This document shows positions 44,309 to 53,471 of a stretch of 64,000 nucleotides of DNA, one piece after another (within the stretch, counting starts at the first letter, position 1; each line of letters starts with the position of its first letter). Under the pieces are notes generated by a model. The model saw nothing but the letters and a program-made list of their open reading frames with translations, made no database searches and had not been told where the DNA came from. The stretch lies in NCBI RefSeq assembly GCF_009861505.1, contig NZ_WTFT01000037.1, forward strand, positions 81,681-145,680, in the 5' to 3' direction. A program made the translations under genes and the position numbers. The stretch comes from Pseudomonas izuensis (GTDB taxonomy: Bacteria > Pseudomonadota > Gammaproteobacteria > Pseudomonadales > Pseudomonadaceae).

Positions 44309-45763
44309 ATGGCGTTGCCGACCCTGCGTCTCATTGGTTTCATCATCGGCATCTTCCTGATAACGCTGGCCATCGCCATGGTCGTACCCATGGCCACGCT
44401 GGTGATCTTCGATCGCACCGGCGACCTGCCGTCGTTTCTCTGGGCCAGTATGATCACCTTTGTCGCCGGCCTGGCCCTGATCATTCCGGGGCGCCCCGAG
44501 CATATCCATTTGCGGCCACGGGACATGTACCTGCTGACCGTCAGTAGCTGGCTGGTGGTGTGCATCTTCGCCGCGCTGCCGTTTTTGTTGACCCAACACA
44601 TCAGCTACACCGACTCGTTCTTCGAAAGCATGTCCGGCATCACCGCCACGGGTTCGACCGTGCTGAACCACCTCGATGACATGTCTCCCGGCATCCTGAT
44701 GTGGCGCTCGTTGCTGCACTGGATCGGCGGCATCGGCTTCATCGGCATGGCGGTGGCGATCCTGCCGCTGCTGCGCATTGGTGGCATGCGGCTGTTTCAG
44801 ACCGAATCGTCGGACCGCTCCGAAAAAGTCATGCCCCGTTCGCATATGGTGGCGCGGCTGATCGTGGCGGCCTACGTCGGCATCACTATCCTCGGCAGCC
44901 TGGCGTTCTGGTGGGCTGGGATGAGTCCGTTCGACGCGATCAACCATGCAATGTCGGCGATTTCCACCGGTGGGTTCTCCACCTCGGACCAGTCGCTGGC
45001 AAAGTGGACGCAACCGGCCGTGCACTGGGTGGCCGTTGTCATCATGATTCTCGGCAGCCTGCCGTTCACCCTGTACGTGGCGACCCTGCGCGGCAACCGC
45101 CGGGCGCTGATCAAGGATGAGCAGGTTCAAGGCCTGCTCGGCATGTTGCTGGTGACTTGGCTGGTCCTCGGCACCTGGTACTGGTGGACCACCCAACTGC
45201 ATTGGCTGGACGCGCTGCGGCATGTGGCGCTGAACGTGACATCGGTGGTGACCACGACCGGTTTCGCCCTGGGGGACTACAGCCTGTGGGGCAATTTCTC
45301 GCTGATGCTGTTCTTCTATCTGGGCTTCGTTGGCGGCTGTTCGGGCTCGACCGCCGGCGGGATCAAGATTTTTCGCTTCCAGGTGGCCTACATCCTGCTC
45401 AAGGCCAACCTTAACCAGTTGATTCACCCCCGCGCGGTGATCAAGCAGAAGTACAACGGTCACCGCCTCGATGAAGAGATTGTGCGTTCGATCCTGACTT
45501 TTTCGTTCTTCTTCGCCATCACCATCTGCGTGATCGCGCTGCTGTTATCGCTGCTCGGCGTGGACTGGATGACCGCCCTTACCGGCGCGGCCAGCACCGT
45601 ATCCGGTGTCGGCCCCGGCTTGGGTGAAACCATTGGCCCGGCCGGCAACTTCGCCTCGCTGCCGGACGCCGCCAAGTGGATTCTTTCGTTCGGCATGCTG
45701 CTGGGCCGACTGGAGATCATTACGGTGTTTGTGCTGTGTATACCGGCGTTCTGGCGTCACTGA
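44309..45763 (+). CDS. trkH: Trk system potassium uptake protein TrkH
   Basis: K+-translocating subunit of the Trk system, 484 residues and about ten membrane helices in the four MPM repeats. Selectivity-filter loops are visible: SGITATGSTV, SAISTGGFST, SVVTTTGFAL, STVSGVGPG. The TrkA regulatory subunit is not in this window. ATG 44309 is preceded by GAGCGGAATTC. The last 44 bases overlap the 3' end of the convergent AraC gene. Confidence 0.94.
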   Translation: MALPTLRLIGFIIGIFLITLAIAMVVPMATLVIFDRTGDLPSFLWASMITFVAGLALIIPGRPEHIHLRPRDMYLLTVSSWLVVCIFAALPFLLTQHISYTDSFFESMSGITATGSTVLNHLDDMSPGILMWRSLLHWIGGIGFIGMAVAILPLLRIGGMRLFQTESSDRSEKVMPRSHMVARLIVAAYVGITILGSLAFWWAGMSPFDAINHAMSAISTGGFSTSDQSLAKWTQPAVHWVAVVIMILGSLPFTLYVATLRGNRRALIKDEQVQGLLGMLLVTWLVLGTWYWWTTQLHWLDALRHVALNVTSVVTTTGFALGDYSLWGNFSLMLFFYLGFVGGCSGSTAGGIKIFRFQVAYILLKANLNQLIHPRAVIKQKYNGHRLDEEIVRSILTFSFFFAITICVIALLLSLLGVDWMTALTGAASTVSGVGPGLGETIGPAGNFASLPDAAKWILSFGMLLGRLEIITVFVLCIPAFWRH

Positions 45764-46781
45764 CCGGCACTGGCACTTGCATCAGCCGCGAACGGTACTC
45801 ACCGGGCGTGGTGTCGAACCAGCGACGGAAGGCGCGGAAGAAGTTGCTCGGATCGGCGAACCCCAGCAGGTAGGCAATCTCCAGCAGGGTCATGGTCGGT
45901 TGCGCCAGGTACTGCTCGGCCAGCTCTCGCCGGGTGTCGTCGAGCAGCGTCTGAAAACTCGTGCCCTCTTCCTGCAAGCGTCGCTGCAACGTGCGTTGGG
46001 ACAAGTGCAGTGTCTGCGCCACCGCATCGCGTTTGGGTTCGCCCTGGGGCAACAAACGGCACAGCACCTGGCGTGCCTTGTGGGTCACACGACTCTCGGA
46101 AAACCGCGCCAGGTACTCGCCGGCGAACCGGTCATGCAGCAGCGCCATGGCCTCGTTGGCGGTCGGTAGCGGTGCTTCCATGTCGGCGCGTTCGAAAATC
46201 AACGCATCGTAAGGCGCATTGAACACCAACGGCGCATGGAAGGCTTGTTTGTAGGGTTCGAGATTGACGGGTTGGTCACCCTGCACCAGCACCTTGCGCG
46301 GCTGCAGTGTGCGTCCGGTCAACCAGCCGCACAGCGCCAGGGCGCAGGCCAGTGACGCTTCGGCGCTTTGCCGGGTCGGCGGCAGATGATCGCCGTGCAC
46401 CGTCAGAATCAGCCCGTAGCCCTCATCCAGCAGCCGGAAACTCAGGTCGGCGCTTTCGGCAATGATCCGCTGGTACCGCACCAGACGCTGAAAGCCCTCG
46501 GCCAAGGTCTGGCTGGACATCAATGCGTAACCCGCCACATGAAACTGCGCAGGTCGCACCACCTTGCCCATGTTCAGGCCAATCGCCGGGTTACCGGACA
46601 GCTCGACCGCACGCTGCCACAGTCGTGTCATGGAATCTTGCGGGAAGCGTGCATCCGGATCTTCCAGTGCCGCGTAGTCGAGCCCCAGTTGCTTGAACAG
46701 AACCCGGCAATCCAGGCCGTCCATTTCCAGTGCCTTGACAATCCCCATCGCCCAGCTTGCAGAAGTCGTTCGTTCGCTCAT
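45720..46781 (-). CDS. AraC-family regulator with arabinose-binding-like N-terminal domain
   Basis: 353 residues. The N-terminal half (about 15-200) is the AraC_arabinose_bd-type helical domain found in OruR/ArgR-like proteins. The C-terminal half has two helix-turn-helix units (LHLSQRTLQRRLQEEG and MTLLEIAYLLGFADPSNFFR) and ends TPGEYRS. It resembles ornithine-utilisation regulators by eye, but the target is unknown. Its 3' end overlaps trkH by 44 bases. Confidence 0.9.
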   Translation of the reverse strand: MSERTTSASWAMGIVKALEMDGLDCRVLFKQLGLDYAALEDPDARFPQDSMTRLWQRAVELSGNPAIGLNMGKVVRPAQFHVAGYALMSSQTLAEGFQRLVRYQRIIAESADLSFRLLDEGYGLILTVHGDHLPPTRQSAEASLACALALCGWLTGRTLQPRKVLVQGDQPVNLEPYKQAFHAPLVFNAPYDALIFERADMEAPLPTANEAMALLHDRFAGEYLARFSESRVTHKARQVLCRLLPQGEPKRDAVAQTLHLSQRTLQRRLQEEGTSFQTLLDDTRRELAEQYLAQPTMTLLEIAYLLGFADPSNFFRAFRRWFDTTPGEYRSRLMQVPVPVSDARTPVYTAQTP

Positions 46782-46941
46782 GTCGGGTTCTTACATGATG
46801 AGCCGCCAATCACGGCCAATTTCCGAAGGATACTAAAGTGGCGCCGATTGTCACTGGCTGCCGCCATTGATCACTCTAGACTTAAATAAGCTACCCGCCG
46901 AACAACTTGCAGTCAGAACAATAACCACAGAGATCGCAGTC

Positions 46942-47253
46942 GTGGAAAACATCAGACGGTTCAACAGCTTCGCCGAGTTCTACCCGTATTACCTCAGCGA
47001 ACACAGCAACAGTACCTGCCGCCGATTACACTTCATCGGCACCACACTGGTCATTTTCATTTTGGCGCTGACCATCGGCCGAGGCGCCTGGATGCTGTTG
47101 TGGGCCTTGCCGCTGGCGGGTTACAGCTTCGCCTGGGTCGGGCATTTCTTCTTTGAAAAGAACCGTCCTGCGACCTTCCAGCATCCCTTCTACAGCCTGC
47201 TTGGCGATTTCGTCATGTATCGGGACATGATTCTGGGACGCGTATCGTTCTAG
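46942..47253 (+). CDS. DUF962 / Mpo1-like membrane protein
   Basis: A 103-residue protein with two or three hydrophobic segments, matching the Mpo1-like/YGL010w (DUF962) family: NSFAEFYPYYLSEHSN, then RRLHFIGTT and HFFFEKNRPATFQHP, which supply the conserved His residues. Yeast Mpo1 is an iron-dependent 2-hydroxy fatty acid dioxygenase; a bacterial role is inferred at best. The start is uncertain: GTG 46942 chosen, with a weak site. Confidence 0.78.
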   Translation: MENIRRFNSFAEFYPYYLSEHSNSTCRRLHFIGTTLVIFILALTIGRGAWMLLWALPLAGYSFAWVGHFFFEKNRPATFQHPFYSLLGDFVMYRDMILGRVSF

Positions 47254-47268
47254 ACAAGAGGATTGCCG

Positions 47269-47859
47269 ATGAATGCCAACGCCCGTTTCACCCACATGAA
47301 AGATGGCACACAGGAAGACTGGGCGATCATCGCCGCGGATTTCAGTGCCTACGCCCGGCAATTGCCGACCCGGATCGTGGCACACCTGAAGCTGCTGGAA
47401 GGTGATTTCGGTGGTTTTCCAGTGGATCGCCTGACCCACTCCCTGCAAACCGCCACCCGCGCCTGGCGTGATGGCCGCGATGAAGAATACGTCATCTGCG
47501 CCCTGCTCCATGATATCGGCGACACTCTGGGCTCCTACAATCACCCGGACATCGCGGCGGCGATTCTCAAGCCTTTCGTCAGCGCCGAGAATTTGTGGAT
47601 GGTGGAAAAGCACGGGATCTTCCAGGGCTACTATTTTTTCCATCACCTGGGCATGGACCGGCACTTGCGCGAGCAATTCAAAGGTCATCCGCAGTATCAG
47701 GCGACCATCGAGTTCTGCGCGAATTACGATGCGGCGGCGTTCGATCCGGCGTATGACACACTGCCGTTGAGCTTTTTTGAACCGATGATGGAGCGGTTGT
47801 TTGCGCAGCCGAAGAACTCGATCTACAAGGCGGCGATGGAAGAGCACGCCCCAGCCTGA
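47269..47859 (+). CDS. HD-domain phosphohydrolase
   Basis: A 196-residue HD-family protein. Metal-binding HD is in VICALLHDIGDTLG, and further histidines in YFFHHLGMD. The substrate is unknown. AAGAGGA precedes ATG 47269. It follows the DUF962 gene by 15 bases, so the two are probably co-transcribed. A REPIN lies downstream. Confidence 0.85.
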   Translation: MNANARFTHMKDGTQEDWAIIAADFSAYARQLPTRIVAHLKLLEGDFGGFPVDRLTHSLQTATRAWRDGRDEEYVICALLHDIGDTLGSYNHPDIAAAILKPFVSAENLWMVEKHGIFQGYYFFHHLGMDRHLREQFKGHPQYQATIEFCANYDAAAFDPAYDTLPLSFFEPMMERLFAQPKNSIYKAAMEEHAPA

Positions 47860-47886
47860 CAGATCCAGTGGGACCGCTTCGCGGTC

Positions 47887-47963
47887 CATCGCGAGCAGGC
47901 TCGCTCCCACAGTGGATCTGCGGTGCATCGCAAATCATTGTGGGAGCGAGCCTGCTCGCGAAG
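47887..47963. repeat. REPIN
   Basis: CATCGCGAGCAGGCTCGCTC with opposing GAGCGAGCCTGCTCGCGAAG, ending CGAAG. It lies between the HD gene and the LpxH-like gene 3' ends. Confidence 0.9.
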
Positions 47964-47987
47964 AGGCCCGTCCATACACCGCGACTT

Positions 47988-48803
47988 TCAAGCCAACTCT
48001 GCGACCTTCGCCGCCTTCAACTGCGCCTCCCGCGCCTGAGCATCGGCCAATCGATACAGCTCGATCGTGCCATCCCAATGCTCGATCAACGCCGTGCACG
48101 ACTCCACCCAATCGCCGCAATTGAGGTAATCGACCCCACCCACTTTGCGAATCTCTGCATGGTGAATGTGCCCGCACACAACGCCATGCAGTTCGCGCTT
48201 GACGCATTCATGGGCAATGGCTTCTTCAAAGTCGCTGATGAAGCTGACCGCGGTTTTCACCTTGTGCTTGAGGTACGCCGACAGCGACCAGTAGCCGTAG
48301 CCATAACGAGCGCGCCAATGGTTGAGCCAGCGATTGAGGGTCAGGGTGAATTCGTAGGCTGAGTCGCCGAGAAATGCCAGCCAGCGGTGGTAGCGGGTAA
48401 TCACGTCGAACTGATCGCCGTGGATCACCAGCAGATGCCGGCCATCGGCGGTAACATGCACTGCTTCGTCCACCAACTGGATGTTGCCCAGGATCAGCTT
48501 CGAATAGCGGCGCAGGAATTCGTCGTGATTACCCGTGACGTAGATCACCTCGGTGCCGCGCTTGCTCATGGTCAACAGGCGTCGGATCACATTGGTGTGC
48601 GCCTGTGGCCAGTACATGCCGCCGCGCAGTTTCCAGCCGTCGATGATGTCGCCGACCAGGTAGATTTTATCCGCGTGATAACCCTTCAGAAATTGCGACA
48701 AGTGCTCCGCCTGGCAATCGCGCGTGCCCAAATGCACGTCGGATATCCACAAGGTCCGCACACGTTGCTTACGACTGGGTTTGGCGAGCTCGGCGCTGGT
48801 CAT
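47988..48803 (-). CDS. LpxH-like metallophosphoesterase
   Basis: A 271-residue UDP-2,3-diacylglucosamine-pyrophosphatase-like phosphoesterase. All calcineurin-type metal motifs are seen: ISDVHLGT, GDIIDGW, GNHDEFL, HGDQFD and GHIHHAE. E. coli LpxH (240 aa) hydrolyses UDP-diacyl-GlcN in lipid A synthesis; Pseudomonas often has extra paralogues, so this may have another substrate. Confidence 0.85.
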   Translation of the reverse strand: MTSAELAKPSRKQRVRTLWISDVHLGTRDCQAEHLSQFLKGYHADKIYLVGDIIDGWKLRGGMYWPQAHTNVIRRLLTMSKRGTEVIYVTGNHDEFLRRYSKLILGNIQLVDEAVHVTADGRHLLVIHGDQFDVITRYHRWLAFLGDSAYEFTLTLNRWLNHWRARYGYGYWSLSAYLKHKVKTAVSFISDFEEAIAHECVKRELHGVVCGHIHHAEIRKVGGVDYLNCGDWVESCTALIEHWDGTIELYRLADAQAREAQLKAAKVAELA

Positions 48804-48937
48804 GGATAACCCTCAAGACTGGTTTTGGCAAGCTTGCGCCAGCCGGGTTAATTGCCCATGACAGCGACAAGTCAGTCCTGTGACAGCGCGCGCCCGCCGG
48901 GTCGGTGTAGACTGCCGACTGACTCATCAAACCTGCC

Positions 48938-49708
48938 ATGAGACCCGCGATGAGACCGATCCTCACACTTCGCCAATACACCGAAGACCTGATCGTCCAC
49001 AGCCACGAGCACGCCCAACTGGTGTTCGGGCTGTCGGGTGCGCTGGATTTCGAAGTCGACGGACGTGGCAGCCAGGTGGTTCAACAGAGTTTCGTGGTGG
49101 TTCCTTCGGGTTTTCATCATGCGTGCGGCAGCACCAATGGCAGTCGTTGCCTGGTGCTGGATGTGCCCGATGATCAATGGCTTTGCCGGTCCCTGGGCGA
49201 TCATGCCGAGGCCAGTCGCCGCCTGCTCGACAACGCCGGCCGATTATCACTGGATGCCGGGCAAAGCCAATTGGTCAATTGGCTGGCCAACAGCCCGGTC
49301 GATGACCCGGTGATTGCGCAACAAGGCGCGGTGCTGTTACTGGCCAGCCTCAACAACGCCAGGCCCGACAGTGTGGGTGGTCGACGCCTGCCCTATGCTG
49401 CGCTGAATGCACACATCGACCAATACGCCGCCTACCCGCTGCAAGTCGCCGATCTGGCCCGCGTCGCCGGTCTCTCCAGCGCTCGCTTGCATGCGCGGTT
49501 CGTGGCCGAATGCGGGCAGACGCCAATGGATTACATCCGCAGCCGACGCCTGCACAAGGCCGTGGCCTTGCTGCGCGACTCTGCCCTGCCCATCGGCGAG
49601 ATCGCCTCTCGCGTCGGTTACAGCTCCCAGAGTGCCTTTGCCGCCGCGGTGCTGCGTGAGTTCGGTGCATCGCCCGGCAAGTTGCGGCGCGAGGCTGGCG
49701 ACAAATAA
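48938..49708 (+). CDS. AraC-family transcriptional regulator
   Basis: A 256-residue regulator with a cupin-like N-terminus (VHSHEHAQLVFGLSG...) and C-terminal AraC HTH pair (LQVADLARVAGLSSARLHAR, PIGEIASRVGYSSQSAFAAA) ending PGKLRR. An internal Met at codon 5 is an alternative start. It probably controls the DMT exporter 76 bases downstream on the same strand. Confidence 0.9.
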   Translation: MRPAMRPILTLRQYTEDLIVHSHEHAQLVFGLSGALDFEVDGRGSQVVQQSFVVVPSGFHHACGSTNGSRCLVLDVPDDQWLCRSLGDHAEASRRLLDNAGRLSLDAGQSQLVNWLANSPVDDPVIAQQGAVLLLASLNNARPDSVGGRRLPYAALNAHIDQYAAYPLQVADLARVAGLSSARLHARFVAECGQTPMDYIRSRRLHKAVALLRDSALPIGEIASRVGYSSQSAFAAAVLREFGASPGKLRREAGDK

Positions 49709-49784
49709 CGCGAGTCTGGCGACAGACACAACGGCAACGGGCGCGGTTAAATGGCCGGGTTCATTACGTTTACCAAGGATTGCC

Positions 49785-50678
49785 ATGACTCCCCGTACCG
49801 CCCTTGGCGCCCTGCATATCGGCGCACTGATGTTCGGCCTCACTGGCGTGTTCGGCAAACTCGCAGCCGCTTCGCCGGCCATCATCGTCTTTGGCCGAGC
49901 GGCATTCGCGGTGTTGGCGCTCGCGTTCTTTGCGCGATTGGCCAGCAACACCCGCTGGCAAAAACTCGAAGCCGTGGATTGGCGCCGCCTGTTGCTCAGC
50001 GGCTTGTTGCTGGCCGGACACTGGGTCAGTTTCTTCATTGCGGTAAAGGTTGCCGGCGTGGCCATCGCGACCCTGGGCTTTGCCAGTTTCCCGGCTTTTA
50101 CCGTGATCCTCGAAGGGCTGGTTTTCCGCGAGCGGATTCGGACCAATGAAATTCTGCTGGTGGCGCTGGTCAGTGCCGGGCTGGTGTTGGTGACACCTGA
50201 ATTCGACCTGGCCAGTGGCGCCACCACCGGCCTGCTCTGGGCGGTGGCTTCCGGCTTGCTGTTCGCCCTGCTGTCGCTGACCAACCGCGCCAGTTCTGCA
50301 CGCATCCCGCCGGTGCAGGCGGCGCTGTGTCAGAACGTGGTGGTCGCTTTGTGCCTGCTGCCGGTGGCGGCACCGCAATTGAGCGAAGTGCGTCCCATCG
50401 ACTGGCTGTGGATCGGCCTGCTCGGGGTATTTTGCACCGGCGTTGCCCATAGCCTGTTCGTTGCCAGTCTGGCGGTGATCAAGGCCCGGACCGCCGCCGT
50501 GGTCTTCGCCCTGGAGCCGGTTTATGGCATCACCGTGGCCTGGGTGTTGTTCGATGAAAACCCGACCCTGCGCATGCTGCTCGGCGGCGCGCTGATCATC
50601 GTCGCGATCGTGGTATCCAGCAGGCTCTCAAGTAGCTCGAGCAAGAAAGCCGTTACCGCTGAAGCGGCATCTCACTGA
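49785..50678 (+). CDS. DMT-family (EamA) exporter
   Basis: A 297-residue inner-membrane protein with about ten transmembrane helices in two EamA halves. The substrate is unknown; the adjacent AraC gene suggests induced efflux. AAGGA precedes ATG 49785. The 3' end overlaps that of the convergent SelW-like gene by 7 bases. Confidence 0.87.
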   Translation: MTPRTALGALHIGALMFGLTGVFGKLAAASPAIIVFGRAAFAVLALAFFARLASNTRWQKLEAVDWRRLLLSGLLLAGHWVSFFIAVKVAGVAIATLGFASFPAFTVILEGLVFRERIRTNEILLVALVSAGLVLVTPEFDLASGATTGLLWAVASGLLFALLSLTNRASSARIPPVQAALCQNVVVALCLLPVAAPQLSEVRPIDWLWIGLLGVFCTGVAHSLFVASLAVIKARTAAVVFALEPVYGITVAWVLFDENPTLRMLLGGALIIVAIVVSSRLSSSSSKKAVTAEAASH

Positions 50679-50959
50679 GTACGGTCGTTGTGCCCAAGGT
50701 CGCGGTCCGGATCGATCCGGTCGCGAACCCGCTGCTTGAGCACCTTCGCTTCCGGAAAACCGCCGTCGGCCTTGCGCTCCCAGATCTGCACCTCGTCGCA
50801 GAAAATGTGAAAAACCCCACCGGTTCCCGGCACCAGGGACACTTTGCCAAGATCGTCGCCAAACGTACTGAGCAACTCCTGGGCCAGCCAGGCTGCTCGC
50901 AGCAGCCACTGGCACTGGGTGCAATAGGTGATGACGATTTCGGGTTTGCTTGCAGTCAT
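50672..50959 (-). CDS. SelT/SelW/SelH-family thioredoxin-like protein
   Basis: A 95-residue Rdx-family protein. The motif CTQCQW is a C-x-x-C in place of Cys-x-x-Sec, next to the first beta strand (IVITYCTQCQW). It is a putative redox protein of unknown substrate. ATG 50959 follows AGGAA at about 12 bases. A REPIN lies upstream at 51021. Confidence 0.88.
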   Translation of the reverse strand: MTASKPEIVITYCTQCQWLLRAAWLAQELLSTFGDDLGKVSLVPGTGGVFHIFCDEVQIWERKADGGFPEAKVLKQRVRDRIDPDRDLGHNDRTQ

Positions 50960-51020
50960 GATCGGCGAAATTCCTGAGGCAGAGGGCGCCATCATGATAA
51001 CCGCACTCACTGCTTTTGAT

Positions 51021-51112
51021 CTGTAGGAGCAAAGCTTGCTCGCGATGAACGATGAAGTGGTCTGACAGACTCTCCGCGGCGCCTGCTTCGCGAGCAAGCT
51101 TTGCTCCTACAG
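51021..51112. repeat. REPIN
   Basis: CTGTAGGAGCAAAGCTTGCT with opposing arm GAGCAAGCTTTGCTCCTACAG. It ends at the base before the stop codon of the FimV-like gene. Confidence 0.9.
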
Positions 51113-52789
51113 TTATCGGATGCCAGCCAACAAATTGCGGGCGGTCTGCTGGAGTCGGTCATCCCCCTCCTTCAGCAACTCGTTGAGCAGTTCAATGGCG
51201 CTGTCCAGGTCGCCGTCATCGATGCAGGTCTGGGCTCGTTCCAGTTTGCCACCATGACTCGGTTCGACCGGTTCAAGCTCCAGCGATGGGGCCGGCTCAC
51301 TGAATTCGTCTAGAAAGCTGTCACCCAGGGACTGGGAGACCGACTCGACTTCCCAGTCGATCCCGGGTTCGCTCAGCACCGGCTCACTCGATGGTCGGGT
51401 TGGCGAGTCTTCGAACGGGCCAGCCAGGTCCCAGCTCGTATCCATCGACAGCTCATCGAGGTTCAAATGAAACGCGTCGCCGGAGATGGTTTCAGGTGCC
51501 GCGACCATGGGCGGTGCGATAGTCGTGGCGAGGGCGATCGGTGCGACCAGATCCAGCTTCGGATGGTGCGCCCGTATGCCCTGAAGCTTATGCGTATCAA
51601 ACCCGGCGTTTCGCAGGCTGGTTTCTTGTGCCTCATAGGCCGCGACGTCACCTTGCTTGCCCAGCACCTCCAACAGTTGCACGCCCAGTTCGGTGCGTTG
51701 CGGCTCCTTGACCATCGCCTCTCGCAAAAGACTGACGGCTTCGCCATAACGGCCGTAAGTCAGATAGATCGCGACCACTTCCATCACATCGTTTGCAGGC
51801 GTCTCTTCAGGGTGAGCGTGTGCCGGTTGCAGCACACTCGCGTGCGCTACGGGTTCTACTGCGCGACTGAGCAGTGGTTCATGCCGAGACGGCTGCCCCT
51901 CTTCCGCTCCGAACGTTGCCTGCCCCTGCTGTCGTTGACGGCGAACCAAAACAGCCAGCAATACCAACGCCACCAATACCAACAATCCGCCGATCAACAG
52001 CCAGTCAGGACCGGACGTTTCAACAATGGCAGGCGTTGGCGCCACAGCGACCGGGGCGACAGGTTCCGCAGGCGTTTGCCTGATCTCGGCCAATTGGGTT
52101 TGCAGCGAGGTCACCTGCTGTTTCTCGACAGCGATCCGCTCTTCCTGAGCCTGAAGCTTCACATTGAGTTCATCAATGGTGGCTTGCAATTGCTGGTTCT
52201 GCAGGGCGCTGGCAGCCAGTTGTTCGGCAAGAGGGTCCGACGCGGGTACGGCAGCAGGTTCTGGCTGCGATTCCCTGGGCGCAGGCGCGGGCGCAACGGT
52301 GGGCTGGACGCTCGGAAAAGCAGAAGCCGGGCGACTGGCCAGCGGCTCATCACTGGGGGGCACAATCCCCGGCGTACCCGGGGGATCGATCAAGACCGTG
52401 TACTCTCGCAGCACGCGGCCATTGGGCTGGTTGAGCTGCACCAGGAAATTCAGAAAGGGTTCATTGACCGGTTTGTTGGAAGTCACCTGAATCAAGCTGC
52501 GGTTGCCCCGCAGGTTAGGAGTGAATTTCAGGTCATTGAGGAAAAATACCCGCTCGACACCCGCGCGGTTGAATTCGTCCGCCGTTGCCAGACTGACCGA
52601 AAGTTCGCCCTCCTCCAGACCGGCGGCATCCACCAGGGCAATGTCGGCGCGCAGCGGCTGATTGAGCGCCGAATGCAGGGTGATTTCACCCAGGCCCAGC
52701 GCCGGCGCCAGGGCCGACCAAGTGACAGCAGCAGCGGCCAGCAACCCTCTGGCGCAACAACGTACAACGAATAGCCGACTCTCAAGCAT
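51113..52789 (-). CDS. Short FimV-like membrane protein without LysM
   Basis: A 558-residue FimV/HubP-type protein, shorter than the ~900-residue FimV. N-terminal signal segment, then the FimV N domain (LGEITLHSALNQPLRADIAL), proline-rich linker, coiled coil (about 195-245), a TM helix (WLLIGGLLVLVALVLLAVL, about 280-300) and a C-terminal FimV/TPR segment. No LysM is seen. ATG 52789 lies at better distance from AAGGG than ATG 52795. Probably a polar or pilus-related scaffold. Confidence 0.85.
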   Translation of the reverse strand: MLESRLFVVRCCARGLLAAAAVTWSALAPALGLGEITLHSALNQPLRADIALVDAAGLEEGELSVSLATADEFNRAGVERVFFLNDLKFTPNLRGNRSLIQVTSNKPVNEPFLNFLVQLNQPNGRVLREYTVLIDPPGTPGIVPPSDEPLASRPASAFPSVQPTVAPAPAPRESQPEPAAVPASDPLAEQLAASALQNQQLQATIDELNVKLQAQEERIAVEKQQVTSLQTQLAEIRQTPAEPVAPVAVAPTPAIVETSGPDWLLIGGLLVLVALVLLAVLVRRQRQQGQATFGAEEGQPSRHEPLLSRAVEPVAHASVLQPAHAHPEETPANDVMEVVAIYLTYGRYGEAVSLLREAMVKEPQRTELGVQLLEVLGKQGDVAAYEAQETSLRNAGFDTHKLQGIRAHHPKLDLVAPIALATTIAPPMVAAPETISGDAFHLNLDELSMDTSWDLAGPFEDSPTRPSSEPVLSEPGIDWEVESVSQSLGDSFLDEFSEPAPSLELEPVEPSHGGKLERAQTCIDDGDLDSAIELLNELLKEGDDRLQQTARNLLAGIR

Positions 52790-52917
52790 GAGCATCCCTT
52801 AGGTAACCAGAACCACCTTGCACGTGTTCGCACATCCGGTACGAACACGATATCGCGCAGTAGTTCTTATAGTCGGCTAAAAGCGCTATCTCAAAAGTCT
52901 GGCCCGGGGGTTATGCC

Positions 52918-53352
52918 TCAAGATTTTTCCAGGTTCGCCAGAATGTGCCCGTGAACCCGCATGCAGACCTTCAAATCCTCCTCATCGACGCCTTCGAACA
53001 ATTCGTGGCGCAGTTGGTTGGCGATGGTTTCAATTTGTTCGATCAGAGGGCGCGCCGGAGCGCACAGGACAATTTTCTTAGCACGGCGGTCTTCCAGAAC
53101 CGATTGACGTTGCACCAGCCCTTGGCTCTCCAGACTGTCGAGCAGCCGGGCCAGGGTAGGTCCCTCGACGCCGACGCTTTGTGCCAGCTCTCGTTGGGTC
53201 GGGGCTTCATCGAAACGCGCCAGGTGCAACAGCACCAGCCAGCGTGCCTGGGACAGTCCAAGGCCAGCCAGACGGCGGTCCAGTTCGGCACGCCAGCCAC
53301 GCGACATCTGGGCCAGTTGCATGCCAAAGCGGTGTTGTTCGGTTAACGGCAT
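52918..53352 (-). CDS. MarR-family transcriptional regulator
   Basis: A 144-residue winged-helix regulator of the MarR/SlyA group. DNA-recognition helices lie in PTQRELAQSVGVEGPTLARL, with wing SVLEDRRAKKIVL. ATG 53352 is used. A palindrome about 34 bases upstream is a likely autoregulatory site. No obvious target gene lies next to it. Confidence 0.9.
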   Translation of the reverse strand: MPLTEQHRFGMQLAQMSRGWRAELDRRLAGLGLSQARWLVLLHLARFDEAPTQRELAQSVGVEGPTLARLLDSLESQGLVQRQSVLEDRRAKKIVLCAPARPLIEQIETIANQLRHELFEGVDEEDLKVCMRVHGHILANLEKS

Positions 53353-53385
53353 AAAACACTCATGGTTAGACTGAAATAGAGAAAA

Positions 53386-53398
53386 ACTAATTATTAGT
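53386..53398. promoter_or_regulatory. Palindromic candidate MarR operator
   Basis: ACTAATTATTAGT is a perfect 13-base palindrome, AT-rich in a GC-rich background, 34 bases upstream of the MarR start. Such positions are usual for MarR autoregulation. Confidence 0.6.
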
Positions 53399-53471
53399 CA
53401 GCTAAGCATGAGCCTCGATTTGAGGCAAGGCTTGTTCTGTACTGAATCGTTACATCAGTGAATCCAGTCAC

